A program made the translations under genes and the position numbers. Shown here in pieces: positions 19,076 through 29,950 of a stretch of 47,124 nucleotides of DNA. Source of the DNA: Phaeoceros laevis (taxonomy: Eukaryota; Anthocerotophyta; Anthocerotopsida; Notothyladales); assembly GCA_049999765.1 (NCBI GenBank), contig JBNGIQ010008768.1, positions 1 to 47,124 on the forward strand. Reading direction: 5' to 3'. A model generated the notes under the pieces. That model ran no database searches. It saw only the letters and a list, made by a program, of their open reading frames with translations, and was not told the origin of the DNA. The stretch's first letter is position 1. Each line of letters opens with the position of its first letter.

Positions 19076-19596
19076 TACTTGAGAGGAGGAGGAGGAGATT
19101 CCTTCTCGGGCTTGGGCTTGTAGTCAGGCTTCTTCTCGTACGGCTCGGGCTTGTAGTCCTTGTCCTCAGGCTTCTTGTAGTCCTTCTTCTCGGGCTTCTT
19201 GGACTCCTCCTTCTCGGGCTTCTTGTACTCCTCCTTTTCAGGCTTCTCGGAGGGCTTGTATGGCTTCTTCCCCTCCTCCTCTGGCTTCTTGTAGGGCTTG
19301 TATGGCTTGTCGTCCTTCTTTTCGGGCTTCTCTTGATGATCATGATCATGATCATGATGCTGGTGATGCTGATGGTAGTCCTTGTTGTAAGGCTTCTCCT
19401 CTTCCTCCTTGGGCTTCTTGTGTGGCTTTTAGTCCTCCTCTCTAAGGCTTTTCTCCGGCTTGTATGGCTTATCCTCCTTGGGCTTTTTCTCCGGCTTGTA
19501 ATAATAAGGTTTCTCCTCGGGCTTCTTGTAAGGCTTCTCCTCTTCACTTGCTTCCTCTTGTTCTCCTTCGTGTGCTTGTTCTCCTTCCTCTCTGGC
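19039..19596 (-). pseudogene. Extensin-like Lys/Pro/Glu-rich protein with premature stop
   Basis: The minus strand encodes a repetitive chain of KPYKKPEE, EKPEKEEYKKPEKEE and similar units, a His/Asp-rich block (YHQHHQHHDHDHDHQ) and a terminal SPPPPLKYNYESPPPPVYY. This resembles hydroxyproline-rich cell-wall proteins. The frame is open for 186 codons except for a TAA at 19429-19431, in a context (GAC TAA AAG) where neighbouring repeats read GAC TAC AAG. A single C-to-A change explains it. The exon begins after an acceptor-like taatag, but I find no exon with a signal peptide upstream, so the 5' end is missing or unrecognised. It is a pseudogene, or an active gene with a sequencing error. The overlapping Arg/Ser-rich frame is a shadow of the AAG-CCC repeats. 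Confidence 0.65.
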
Positions 19597-19733
19597 CTAT
19601 TAGAAGAACAAAATATAGGAGTACTATGTCTTATAAAAGAAATAAATTTCGAATAAAAAAATCATACATCGTAAAAAAAAAATTCAAATTAAAATTTGTG
19701 TGATTATGGGAAAGTAACAGATACCATTTGCTT

Positions 19734-20337
19734 TCACTTTCGAATTCTTTCATCTGCACGTCCTCTCCTTTCAGGCTCGTGCTGCATCCAGTGCATATGA
19801 TGGATATGCACTCTGCAATCCACATACCATTTTTTCAAATCAGCTTTCTCGCTGAATGCATTGGGGGCAAGATCTGTCAGTCTTTGTGGGAGCTTAGCAA
19901 ACTCAGCCCTTGCTTCTCTCTTCCCCTTTTCCGTCCGCCTGTGGTTGGACTTCAATATGGCAAGTTCAACTTCCTTCTCTACCTCATCTTCAATAGTATC
20001 CACGACATTAGCAAACAAACAAGGCCTTCCACCACTTTTTCTGGGCACAGGCCCAACTTAATGGTGCACTTCCAGGTGACCGTTGAAATATGGCTTGTTA
20101 CCTATGAGAAGCACATAGATATAAGCAATAAACTCACTATAGAAATATCTCATACATGGGATTTCAAGTTTATATACAAACAAATAATATGATGCGCACA
20201 ATACCTTTGAACTTCTTCGAACACCAAAGACAAGAGAACCATATGTGGCCATCTTCATCTTTGTCCTCCTCGTAGTCCACACCAAGTTGTGCTGGCGTTG
20301 GTGAAGGTGGTGGATCTGGACGTTTGGTGCGTGCCAT
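19734..20337 (-). pseudogene. Zinc-finger (BED-like) gene remnant
   Basis: Exon 1 (20205-20337) starts MARTKRPDPPPSPTPAQLG and contains IWFSCLWCSKKFK, a C-x2-C half-finger. It joins in phase to an exon from 20101 reading GNKPYFNGHLEVHH. The layout recalls BED-type fingers of transposase-related proteins. A TAA at 20058-20060 follows at once, yet the same frame stays open for a further 108 codons (PRKSGGRPCLFANV and a Lys/Glu-rich helical stretch). This suggests a nonsense mutation in a once longer protein. The function is unknown. It could be a domesticated or dead transposon gene. Confidence 0.4.
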
Positions 20338-21589
20338 GCTGCTTGCTTGGATGGTATGTCGAAAAGAGGCAGCCGACCAAAAATACTAGCATGCCATGCT
20401 GCCTGGTTGGTGTGCCGGAAAGAATAGTAAAGGAAACAACGTGCTGGAAGACCGCCGGAGGAAACAAAGCCCGAGAGGAAAAACACCCGTGAGGAAAGAC
20501 AGCCCAAGGAAACCATAAAACAAACCCTAAACCTAGTGTGTGGGATATATTACGACGTAGGATGATTTGTACCTCATATGGATAATGTGCTCATGCATGA
20601 CGGCCATGTGGTCCAGGACGGCCATGCGGACAAGGAAAGTATGCTAGCATGCGCGTATGCCGTCCAAAACGGAAGTCTCACAAAGATGCCAATAACGAAA
20701 CGAACGCATGGTTGAGAGTGACGGGATACGCCTTAGGGAGTGAGGGAACGTTTGGGGCGGAGTGCCTGAATTCTCTGCCAGCACGCTTTTCATGTTCCCG
20801 CCCACCTTTAGCACAGCTTCCTTGCCTCGATAGTCTAAATGATTACTCATTCAAAGGCTCTTCAAAGGAGTGCAAGGCTTGCAAGTTGCAACTTTTCCTA
20901 AAAATGGGCTGCGGACAAAACAGAAAAAAGTGAAATTGCAGCAGGATTCCAGAGAACATACAGTTACATACGGTACTGAATACGGTAGTATATACATTGA
21001 ACTTCGAATTTCTGGTGCATCTACGTGGACAGATTGATGCCTGCTAAAAGGCTGCTACGATTTAGCGTAATTTTGTAGATGATAGTTATGCTCTTTAACG
21101 GGCTCCCATGCTGCGTGTCCTCCACTATGCTTCATTCACGGAGAGACAACAAATTTCTTGTCGAAGATGTCTAAATGGGCCAGCGCCAGGGACTGTACGC
21201 AAAACCAGGGCTATAAGGGTATTAGTCGCAGGAACTACCATAAACTTCAAGCAGCGTACCAGGCGCAATTAGTTTCGGACATCCTGCTGCAATTTCAATT
21301 GAGGACAATGCCACCAGCCGAGACATACCTCATATATGTATGAGCCATCTTTTCAAAATCCACCTCGGTGGTTACTGCAGGATAATTCCTATTTTTTGTG
21401 GATTGTAGTTTCATGCTCCCAGTTGGTCTTCAACCCAGAAAGATTGGTCCCCAACACAAAGCTGCCACGAAAGGGAAAGACGAAGTATTGAGGTGTTCGC
21501 ATCTTCGAAACTTATTTTTAGTGCAAGGCACGACGACAGTCCAGAATCCAGATGAAGCCACAGAAGGAGGTGGAAACTACTGACATGAG
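20338..21589. other. Intergenic region downstream of CYP97A
   Basis: It holds the CYP97A 3' flank and the upstream side of the zinc-finger remnant, including a local duplication of tgccatgctgc at about 20333 and 20393. No gene seen. Confidence 0.45.
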
Positions 21590-24500
21590 TTATGAACTTG
21601 AGCTATTTGCTTCAGCCTGCACACTTGCTTCGGGGTTAAAAACAGAGACTGTTCCGTTGCTTCCACTGTAGCTTGTAATTGACCCGTTCTCAGATATTGT
21701 TGTGACCACAGGCTCTTCTATCACGGGAATTATGGGTGCCCTTGCCCTCTTTGTAATTGTCATGTGCAAACCCTCCGAAGTGTGGATAGTAGCCCCTGTT
21801 GTCATGCCAACCTGCAAGCATTACTGGTTAGCGAACCAATGGTCTTCTGTCCTTACAGCCGAAAAACGACCGGTGGGCACCGATTGCAAAATTGTACATC
21901 AAACGAGGAACTTACAGGTGGAGCCCCAACAGCGAGGTCAAATTGGAACCTCCTGGCAAGCATGGCAACTGCTGTAATATTCTGCAATATATTTGCAACG
22001 GTAAGCATGTTCTAACGATAAATACTGCTCAGTTACTGAACTCTTTCGAACTTGGCCTTTGACATTGCCTCACACTGTACAGAGACCGTACGTATTGGTT
22101 AGTTGACAGACAAACCAAGGATGGCTAGACATACCTCAAAGGTTGCAAATACATCACCGATACACTTGCGAGGGCCTCCACCAAACGGCAAATAGCTGCA
22201 AGTCCAAATCGAGGTTCTTAAGTTTTTGGAGCGAGACTTTTAAGAGAGATTCACAGCCATACATCCAGCAATAGGGTAGAGTCCTCATATAGCTGAGGCA
22301 CTCCAAGGATCATGCTGTGTATTCGGTCATATAGAATTCATCTTGACAAAGCATCATGATAATGAGAAGACTTGTGAACTTTGTGAAGACCTTGACAGAC
22401 TGTGAGTCCTAATGTTGCATACCGGAAACCCTCAGAGACCTCATTCGGATCAGGCCCATCGAGTGGCCACCTGTCTGGCACAAACTCATCTGCACGATCC
22501 CATAGCTTGGGGTCTCGGTGCAGATTCCACACAGATATAAAGATGTCTTCACCCCTTGAGCACATGAAAAATACAGATGTTTTCAGCTGTAGCTGATAAT
22601 GTATGACGTGATTAGAACTTTGGCATTCCATGAAACAAATGGACCAAAGCAAAAATTAAAAAAGTAAGGACGAAAGCAATCTGCTTACGGTTTGATCTCA
22701 TATTTGCCAAGTTTGTCATTTTGAAGTGATCGTCGAATCAACACCGGTGGTTGTGGGTACAACCGCATAGACTGAATAATCATGACTCCGAGTTAGAAAA
22801 CACAAGAAACTGTAGGATCGATCTTGGAAACATCAGCAGAGCTATGGTTTGGAAGACACCTCATTGATCACTCTTGTCGTGTATTTCAACTTCTTAATAT
22901 CGTCTATTGTAGGTGACCTATCACCCAATACGTTATCAACCTGCACATGGTTTCGACATTGTTTAGTAACAACTTCGAAGGTGTTGTCACACTAACAGTG
23001 CAATTCCAAACGGATGAGAGTAGGTACATCACCTCTCTTTGGAGCTTAGCAGCGGCATCTGGATTCTGCAACAAAGGACAAGTTCAACTTAATCTCTGAA
23101 CAAGCTACAGAGCAACAAGAGGAATATACACTAAACTGGCTAACATTCTCAACCTGCAGAAGTCATGCGAAATTCTGTCCTACAGGAATGCACTGAGTTT
23201 ATGTGAAAATCATTCATTTTTACCTTTGCTAGAAGGTAAAATGTCCAAGTAAGAACTGCTGCAGATGTCTCATGGCCAGCTATGAGAAGAGTCATTAAGT
23301 CATCACGAAGCTGCTTGCTTGTAACCTGGTTCACAGCACATGAGATTCCCAGGTCACAGGAAATTTCACGGCCAGTCAAAGCAGACCTAATTCGGGCTAT
23401 GCAATGCATTGTACACCCGGATCTGTCCAACTCATACCTCGTCACCGGAAGCCAACAGGAAGTGCAGTATGCTGGGATCACGCTCGCTCAAGAACTCCTC
23501 ATGGAAGCTCAGTTGTTCTTCATCTAGAATTTTCTGTTTACCAACATCACTCAGACACTAGACTGAAAACCAAGAGAAGCAGCAACATTCAACGAGGGCA
23601 GAAAAAAGTGCAGCAACCTCAACTAGCTGTGGCACAGAAAAGAGAAGATGTCAAACCTTGCAGTTATCAATAAGCAGATCTAGTGTTCCGTTGATAAACT
23701 TGAGAGAAGCTTGGACCTTTTGTTGACGTTTTGAGAGGGCAGCAAGAGGAGGAATTTTCCAGTAGGGAAACAAGGCCGTACTGCGCATCTCAGATTCTCG
23801 TAAAGCTACATACACTGCCTGCGATGATGGGAGCAACCATTTAAACCAATGAGTTATGCTTTCCACATGAAAAACCACCACCTTGTTGTCAACAATTTGG
23901 AACACCTGCGACGAACTACCTCTACAATTCCAGTGTCATTTGACAACGAGTCAAACTCGTAGTTGAAGACAGCCTTGCCAATAACATCCAGAGTGAGGCG
24001 GGAAAAAAGTGCTTCCATCTCAACGTCCTCTCCATTGGCTGCGGCAATGTCGAGCTTCTTGCAGAGGTTCTGAGTTGCGTTTCCAAAAAGGTCCAGCATC
24101 TTAACCACGAACTGGGAAAAGAAAAGCAAATTATGTGAGCATCAGTTGCAGTTAAACCCCCCACAAATGGAACATTTGCTGTCCGCGTTGTCTAAGAAGA
24201 CATCCAATGAAGTGCAGGGTCAGGAAGGACACCTTCTTATGCAGCGATGGCACGACTGTACGCCTCCTACTTATCCACACTTCACCATCCGCAGGAATAA
24301 GACCTGTTCCCATGACAAACTCCAAAATTTCGGACAGAATACCCTGTTCAATGGACAGAGCAGCCTCTACATGTCAGATGAGTCCAGCAGATGAGGGTAA
24401 GCACAAAATCGAAGTTTCCCACATATTTGCAACCCAGTTGAAGAGGAAGATCAACTTCCATCCAAGAAGTTCCTTCTAATGTGCGGCTTGCAATTACAAA

Positions 24501-25687
24501 CAGCAATCAACCAGGAGGAGAAATCACCTTAGAATAAGCCTTGGCATTGTCCCTGAGCAAATGCTTCGCAACGACAGGATCTGACACTATGATGAATGAC
24601 TGGAAAAAACAGTGGCATTCAGTAAGTACTTAAGGTGTTTGAGCAGTCAGACAGGAGATGGAATGTACATGCTTGAGCACACGATCAAGTACCTTGAAGG
24701 GGCCAAATGTCAGTCGGAAGGGCGACCCATATGTTCGGAACAGATTATAAAGTGGAACAAAAAAAGGCTGGCCTATAATACTGCTGATCTCTCCAGCCGC
24801 TTCCGGCATTGCCGTAGCTGACTTGGCCCTTAATTTCCATTCAGTCTTTGCCAGAATCGCAGCCACCGTACGTCGCACGCCACCAGCATTGGACAGACCA
24901 TTACGAAGGTTTCGGAGGATGTCATAGCTGCCAGAAGAAGCGAAACCGCTCTGTTACAAACTTCCATCGTGCAGCCATGATCTCCTACCAAGCATTACAC
25001 CGCGACCTGCTAAGAAGCAGCTCCACAACTTACCCAGGTGGACCACTTCGGGTGAACTCCCCGGACAATATTCGGCTGTTGATCTCAGACTGTTTGCTCT
25101 CCGGCACAGGTGGTGCCAGTTTTTCTGCCGCACCATCCTCTGTCGTGCTTCCGCCACTTCCTTCGTTCGCAACCGCACAGAAGACTGATCCGGGCTTATT
25201 ACCTGTTGCAGAAACACAAAAATGCTACTCAAATCTAAGGAACTGGGGCACTCCAGCTCAAACCCCAACCCGTTCGAAGAACTAGAAATTTCAGGTCAAC
25301 AATCTCTACCAGCAATTTGCTACTCAAGAGCTCCCGAGTCCGCAAGCAAGATTTCCTCAGCCCCTCTGAAGCACACTAAGCTTGCGGCAGCATCACCACC
25401 GGACTGCATCATCCGAAAAGAAGCAGAAAGCCGTAGACTAGCCTAGATCCATCCCCTCACTAAATGTGCGACAAACCGAAACCGGACTTACTCCTGGAAG
25501 GCCACCGCCCGGGAATCCTCAAGTCCTGCCTCAGACCTCCATTTCCACTCCACAGGGCACCTTGCTGCCGCGCCAAAACCACAGCGCCTAGCCGGCCAGT
25601 GCCACCGCCGGCGTCGGGCGCAATCCCGGAGCTCCCTGCAGCGCAGGGGCAGACGGCAGCAGCTGCGGCGACGGCGGCGATAGCCAT
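21590..25687 (-). CDS. CYP97A: Cytochrome P450 CYP97A, carotenoid beta-ring hydroxylase (LUT5-like)
   Basis: CYP97A enzymes hydroxylate the beta ring of carotenes in plastids, on the route to lutein. Sixteen exons chain in frame to about 677 residues: 25492-25687, 25034-25202, 24693-24948, 24528-24599, 24233-24343, 23920-24111, 23657-23818, 23438-23533, 23224-23325, 23033-23065, 22860-22940, 22689-22771, 22423-22554, 22135-22195, 21916-21981, 21590-21811. The N-terminus is Ala-rich and transit-peptide-like. Visible P450 signatures are the I-helix AGHETSA, the K-helix [16 protein letters not shown] and the heme loop [11 protein letters not shown]. The family stretch [20 protein letters not shown] is also present. 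The smallest exon is 33 bp. Length exceeds the roughly 600 of angiosperm homologues, mainly in the N-terminal third, where the exon 2-3 junction is the least certain. Family assignment is by memory of CYP97A sequence; CYP97B is less likely. Confidence 0.94.
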
Positions 25688-26632
25688 TTGGTGTCAGTCG
25701 CTCGCAATGCTGCTGGCGGGCGGGTGGTCGAGAGAAGCTGCCGCAAGCTGTGGTCTGTGTTCAGCTCGCTGCGGACTCCGATCAGTTAGGAGGCCTGCTG
25801 ACGGGGCACCCGGAAGTGCCGTAGCGTACGTACAGCAGCGGTTGGGAGAACAATCCCCCTTGGACGGCACCTTTTTCTTCTCGCAGCATGGATGCCACGG
25901 GAACCAGACACCACGGGTGGACCATAGGGCATCCAACGCGGCATCTTACAATGAACAGAAGTCCGGGGGCAGGGGCCGGCGACAATGTCCCCCAACAGCC
26001 GAGCCTTCTCCCTCACCAGCTGAGATCCTTTGCCAAATGAGACGCCTATTCTTCCTCCTCGCACCATAACACTGTGGGAGTTTAGGAGATGCCGTGGCCG
26101 ACGCCGCATTTCGGTGACCTCTTCTGCCGTCGCATAGCGCGGCTGTCCACGATGTGCCCGAGGAAGCGCTCGGAATCTGCTTGCGTCAGCAGCAGGATGA
26201 ATTCCGAGTCATTCTCCTCGTGTCGTCTGGTCCTAGCAAGCACTCGTCATGTGTTCTGGCTGGAGGCGAGCATGGATTGTTGCTTCCACAAACTAACTAG
26301 AGCACATCATTCTCCTGGTCTGAACTGCAGTGCGTGCTCGGAATTCTAGGTAGCTCTTGATGTCAGGCCTGCTTGCTGCCCTTGTCCTCAATTCGCAGCA
26401 AAGGAAGACTGAAAGCCATTTCGGAAGTACAGTGCCCCCAGCTTCAGTAGTGTTTTGGTTGCAGGGAAGAAGCAACTGCAACGAACCACCGGCAGCCACA
26501 TACTCATGCTCTCTTGTCCATTCGTCGTGAACTCACTCCCTCCCTCCCTGAATGCATTACAGGGGCAAGTGCCATTGAACACTTAAAGATTGCTAAAAGA
26601 ATAAATTTTCTTGAATATGTGTAGCATGTCAA
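25688..26632. other. CYP97A upstream region
   Basis: GC-rich close to the gene. A minus-strand ORF ends at 25694, just before the CYP97A ATG, but looks noncoding. I see no further gene until the tRNA-like sequence at 26633. Confidence 0.5.
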
Positions 26633-26713
26633 GTGATCGTGCCGGAGTGGTTATCGGGCATGACTAGAAAATATGTGGGTTCGCCCGCGCAGGTTCGAAT
26701 CCTGCCTATTACG
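26633..26713 (+). tRNA. tRNA-Ser(AGA)-like gene, possibly degenerate
   Basis: The 81-nt sequence has an A box (tgccggagtgg), a class II long variable arm (tgggttcgcccg) and a B box in a perfect T arm (gcagg-ttcgaat-cctgc). The anticodon loop ctagaaa gives AGA, for serine. Two helices are damaged. The acceptor stem gtgatcg/ctattac has one C-T mismatch. The anticodon stem catga/atatg has an A-A mismatch next to the loop and a G-T pair, where I recall the plant gene having tcatg. Pol III could still transcribe it, but it may be a pseudogene. Confidence 0.7.
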
Positions 26714-27098
26714 TCAGTGTCTTTCAGAAAAATCCTCTTTTACCAAATTCCTGTGCGGCGGATTCTCTGTGGCCTGGACCGAAGGGAACGGTGGGAGAGT
26801 CATTTCGGTGTCGCGAATGGCGATGTGAAAGGGTAGGCTTGTGCTGAACAGTTCCTGACATGTACCTTACAAGGGCTTTCTGGTAGAAGCATGCCATTGC
26901 CCATGTACAACAACTAAGTATATATGTGATAAGCGGGTATACCTATAAAGTGAGGCGAAGGAACAGATCTTCAAAAGAATGGGAGAGAGACCTAGCCCAT
27001 CGTGAGCCGATGCTCACTTCCGGATGCAACCGGTGACCCAGCTCTGCAACAAGGAGCATAGTCTACCTATCAAAAGATAATCTACAGTGCAAAACTTC
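26714..27098. other. Intergenic region downstream of F-box/kelch 2
   Basis: No gene seen. A run of T near 26750 could serve as the Pol III terminator for the tRNA-like gene. Confidence 0.4.
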
Positions 27099-28190
27099 TC
27101 AAGCCTGCAAAATGGCTCCTGCTCTATACCAAGACGAGCCAAGGAAGAGGCTGTGGACCAGCACACCATCCACTTGCCTGGGAAGGCCTGCCATCTCCCC
27201 CGTGAGGACGAAGATCTCCCCCTTGTGCCCGAGAGCCCGCTGGGCGTGGATGTTGAAGGCGTCGTTGGCGGGGTGGCCGGCCGTGCCCACGTTCCGCCAC
27301 TCCCCTGCCTCGGAGTCGTATTTCTGGAACGAGTCCCTGAGGGTGAGGTTGAAGATGCTGGCGTCCGTGGTGACCAGCTCGCCGTCCTGCAAACAATCGC
27401 TGTTGCCCATGGCCTGGTCGCGGTGCCAGGAATCGGAGGCGGGGTCGTAGACCAGCACCACCTCCTGCTGCGTCTCCATCTGGAAGCCCCGGACATAGAG
27501 CTTCCCCCCGAACACGGCGCTGCTCTCCACGGTGTCCAGGGCCAGGGGCATGTCACACGCCTTGCGCCACTCGTCCTTGCGCAGGTCGTAGACCTCGGTG
27601 GACGCATCCCAGTGCCCGTTCCTGGAGTATCCCCCGGCCACGTAGAAGAGGCCGTCGATCACCCCGCTGCCGAAACTGCTCCTGGGCACGCGCATGGCCG
27701 CCCCCTGCCTCCACCGGCGCACCACCGTGTCGAAGACGTAGATGTGGTCGTCGCTCTTCTGCTCCTGTTGCTGCGGGAGGAGGAGAGGGCCGCCGGAGAG
27801 GAGGGATTTCCTGCCCCCCAGCCCTAGCAGGAGCACGGACCCGTCCACCCCGGCCAGCTTGTACCCGTCCACGCTCGCCTTGTGAGCCAGCTCGAAGGAG
27901 GACGGCAGCGGCACCTTGCACATGAGCTGCCGCGTCCGCAGGTCGTATATGTGGCAGGTGGCCAGGGGGGAAGAAGCGACATCGGTGGAGAGCACGAAGA
28001 GCCAGCCGTCCGCCAGCCCCAGCTTCCTGCGGAACTGGTAGAAGCCCTGGCTGTGCAGCACCGAGTTCCACGACTTGCAGACGGCCCGCAGGCTGCTGTG
28101 GTGCAGCCGGGGCACGCGCATGAGGCAAAGCATGGCCACATGGTCCGGCAGGCCCGGGATGAGCTCCCCGCTCTCCACAATCTCCTCCAT
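27099..28190 (-). CDS. F-box/kelch-repeat protein 2 (AFR-like)
   Basis: An intronless gene of 363 residues from the ATG at 28190 (MEEIVESGELIPGLPDHVAM). The longer frame begins at a TTG and has no family resemblance. The F-box is ELIPGLPDHVAMLCLMRVP through LRAVCKSWNSVLHSQGF, and it is followed by kelch blades such as GLFYVAGGY, STEVYDLRKDEWRKACDM, KLYVRGF and VLVYDPASDSWHR. Length and order match the plant AFR-type SCF adaptors, in which the F-box recruits the ubiquitin ligase and the propeller binds substrate. The substrate cannot be read from sequence. Codon use is strongly GC-rich at third positions, more than in neighbouring genes. Confidence 0.9.
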   Translation of the reverse strand: MEEIVESGELIPGLPDHVAMLCLMRVPRLHHSSLRAVCKSWNSVLHSQGFYQFRRKLGLADGWLFVLSTDVASSPLATCHIYDLRTRQLMCKVPLPSSFELAHKASVDGYKLAGVDGSVLLLGLGGRKSLLSGGPLLLPQQQEQKSDDHIYVFDTVVRRWRQGAAMRVPRSSFGSGVIDGLFYVAGGYSRNGHWDASTEVYDLRKDEWRKACDMPLALDTVESSAVFGGKLYVRGFQMETQQEVVLVYDPASDSWHRDQAMGNSDCLQDGELVTTDASIFNLTLRDSFQKYDSEAGEWRNVGTAGHPANDAFNIHAQRALGHKGEIFVLTGEMAGLPRQVDGVLVHSLFLGSSWYRAGAILQA

Positions 28191-29344
28191 GATGCGGCTG
28201 CACGCCTTGCACAAGGCGTCTACGAAGGAACAGCAATCCAGCCGCTGCCGGAGGACTTCCAGCCTTCCCCTCCGATGATCCCAGGAGGCTCTCCGCACCC
28301 GCACCAGCGGCAACCTGTCAAAATTCTCCACCTTGCTTCCACCTTCCTCCAAGAAGCTCCGGATCGGCTCCGCCAGGCGCTCATTCCAGACGCTCAAGGA
28401 AGCAAGGCCCCTGCAGGAATCCTTCCTTCCTCAAGCTCCTGTTCCTCTGCAAACCTAGCTCACAGCTCCCGAGCTCACAGCTCCCGAGTTCAAGTAGCTG
28501 CTCCAAATGGTACTCGCCGGCGGGCGCCGCTGGTAGAGATGAGGATCAGAGCAAAAGGCAGATCGGGAGGGGGATTTGCGGCGCTCTCTACATCCGACCT
28601 CGCGCCAGCAATCCATGTGAGAAAGACGACACTGCCAAGTTCCTGCCTGCCTGCGTGAGAGAAGGAGAAGGGAAACAAGATCTTCCTCGCCGCGCGCCTG
28701 CGGTGCAGCAACTAACAACTAATAAGCAAAATCAGATCGAACGACACACAGCACAGGGTGACGGGGACGTTACGCTGCCCTGGTGGCAAAGATATTTGCA
28801 CTTTTCTCGGTGCCGAATGCCGTGTCCGCTTGTCCGATTGGCCAGCACACACGCTGTCCCGCATGGGCAAATTATTTATGCAGCTCTGCAGCAGTGCGAT
28901 TTCGGGCAAACCTCCACAGCTGGCCAGGTCAACACTGCCGGCCAGCCCTGCTACCATCGTATAAAACCGTCACGTGATACGATTATTCATTCTGGTGCCA
29001 AGTGATTTCATTGTCCAGCGCCCACCACGTGGCGGTCGCGCCCCTCCGCCTTCTCATTGTTCCACGTTGTCAGATATTGTGCTCAGCCCACATATCAGGT
29101 GGCCAGGGCGGGCCCCGCCTTCATTTGGCCACGGCGCATCATGCGCCCTCTCTCTTACTCGTATCCGTCCTGTATACGCCTTCGTTCCCCACTCCATCCC
29201 GCGCGCGTAGCCTTCGCCTCCCGGTACCCCACTCCATCCCTCGCACGCTCACACCCCGTGGCTTATACTCGTGAGCTACGGTTAGGGTCGCCAAGCGGCG
29301 ACGGCATTGGCTGGGGGCGGGGTCGCACGGTATGGGCGACGGTG
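28191..29344. other. F-box/kelch 2 upstream region
   Basis: It holds the promoter and leader of the F-box/kelch gene and then unique sequence up to the gap. Short direct repeats (ccactccatccc near 29190 and 29230) occur. No gene seen. Confidence 0.45.
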
Positions 29345-29444
29345 NNNNNNNNNNNNNNNNNNNNNNNNNNNNNNNNNNNNNNNNNNNNNNNNNNNNNNNN
29401 NNNNNNNNNNNNNNNNNNNNNNNNNNNNNNNNNNNNNNNNNNNN
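29345..29444. other. Assembly gap (100 N)
   Basis: Exactly 100 undetermined bases, so a scaffold gap of unknown true length. Confidence 0.99.
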
Positions 29445-29600
29445 GATAGATATTTATCGAGTCGAGTTACATGCAACACCCGCGGTGTGACCCGGCACCT
29501 ATCTGCGGTGCACTCCGAAGAGCACCTGATATTATTGTGTTGTGGCGAATCTGTGATTCTCAGGAGCTGCCTGGTTGGCTGCGACCGCGGATATATTATA

Positions 29601-29763
29601 TCACGGCACTGAACGAACTTTGTCGGACGCGTCGCAAAGTCCGGGCATGAAACGAGCTTTGTCGGACGTGTTCCAACTCCATCACGGCATGAACGAGCTT
29701 TGCCCGACGCGTTTCAACCTCATCACGGCAGTAACCGACTTTTGTAAGACGCGTTTCAGACTC
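29601..29763. repeat. Four degenerate tandem units of about 41 bp
   Basis: Units begin at about 29601, 29643, 29682 and 29723. They share the plan tcacggcatgaacgagcttt followed by gtcggacgcgtttcaa with substitutions. They lie 160 bp after an assembly gap and 190 bp beyond the 3' end of the glutathione transferase gene. Confidence 0.85.
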
Positions 29764-29950
29764 AACTTACTGTCGTCAATTGGTTCAACACTTCAGGGGG
29801 AGCACAAGAGTTCCGTGACTTCCGTCTATACGCAGCAACTTCATAGTCTGAGCAGTGTAGCACAGACAAGGCATGATTCTCGGCTGATTAAATGACCTAG
29901 CTGTTGCTCACTGTCACACTCGTCCACAGGTGCAGGCCTGCCAGCTTCGT

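Noticed and set aside
18915-19547. 210-codon Arg/Ser-rich minus-strand ORF resembling an SR protein
   Set aside because: It is the shifted frame of the AAG-CCC repeats. The extensin-like frame has repeat logic, a sensible SPPPP C-terminus and a stop codon shared with the duplicated copy.
27087-27827. 246-codon plus-strand ORF
   Set aside because: Antisense shadow of the GC-rich F-box/kelch 2 gene. Its sequence has no domain and the sense strand has clear kelch repeats.
28191-28397. Extra 69 N-terminal codons for F-box/kelch protein 2
   Set aside because: It begins at TTG. The ATG at 28190 places the F-box at the usual distance from the start.
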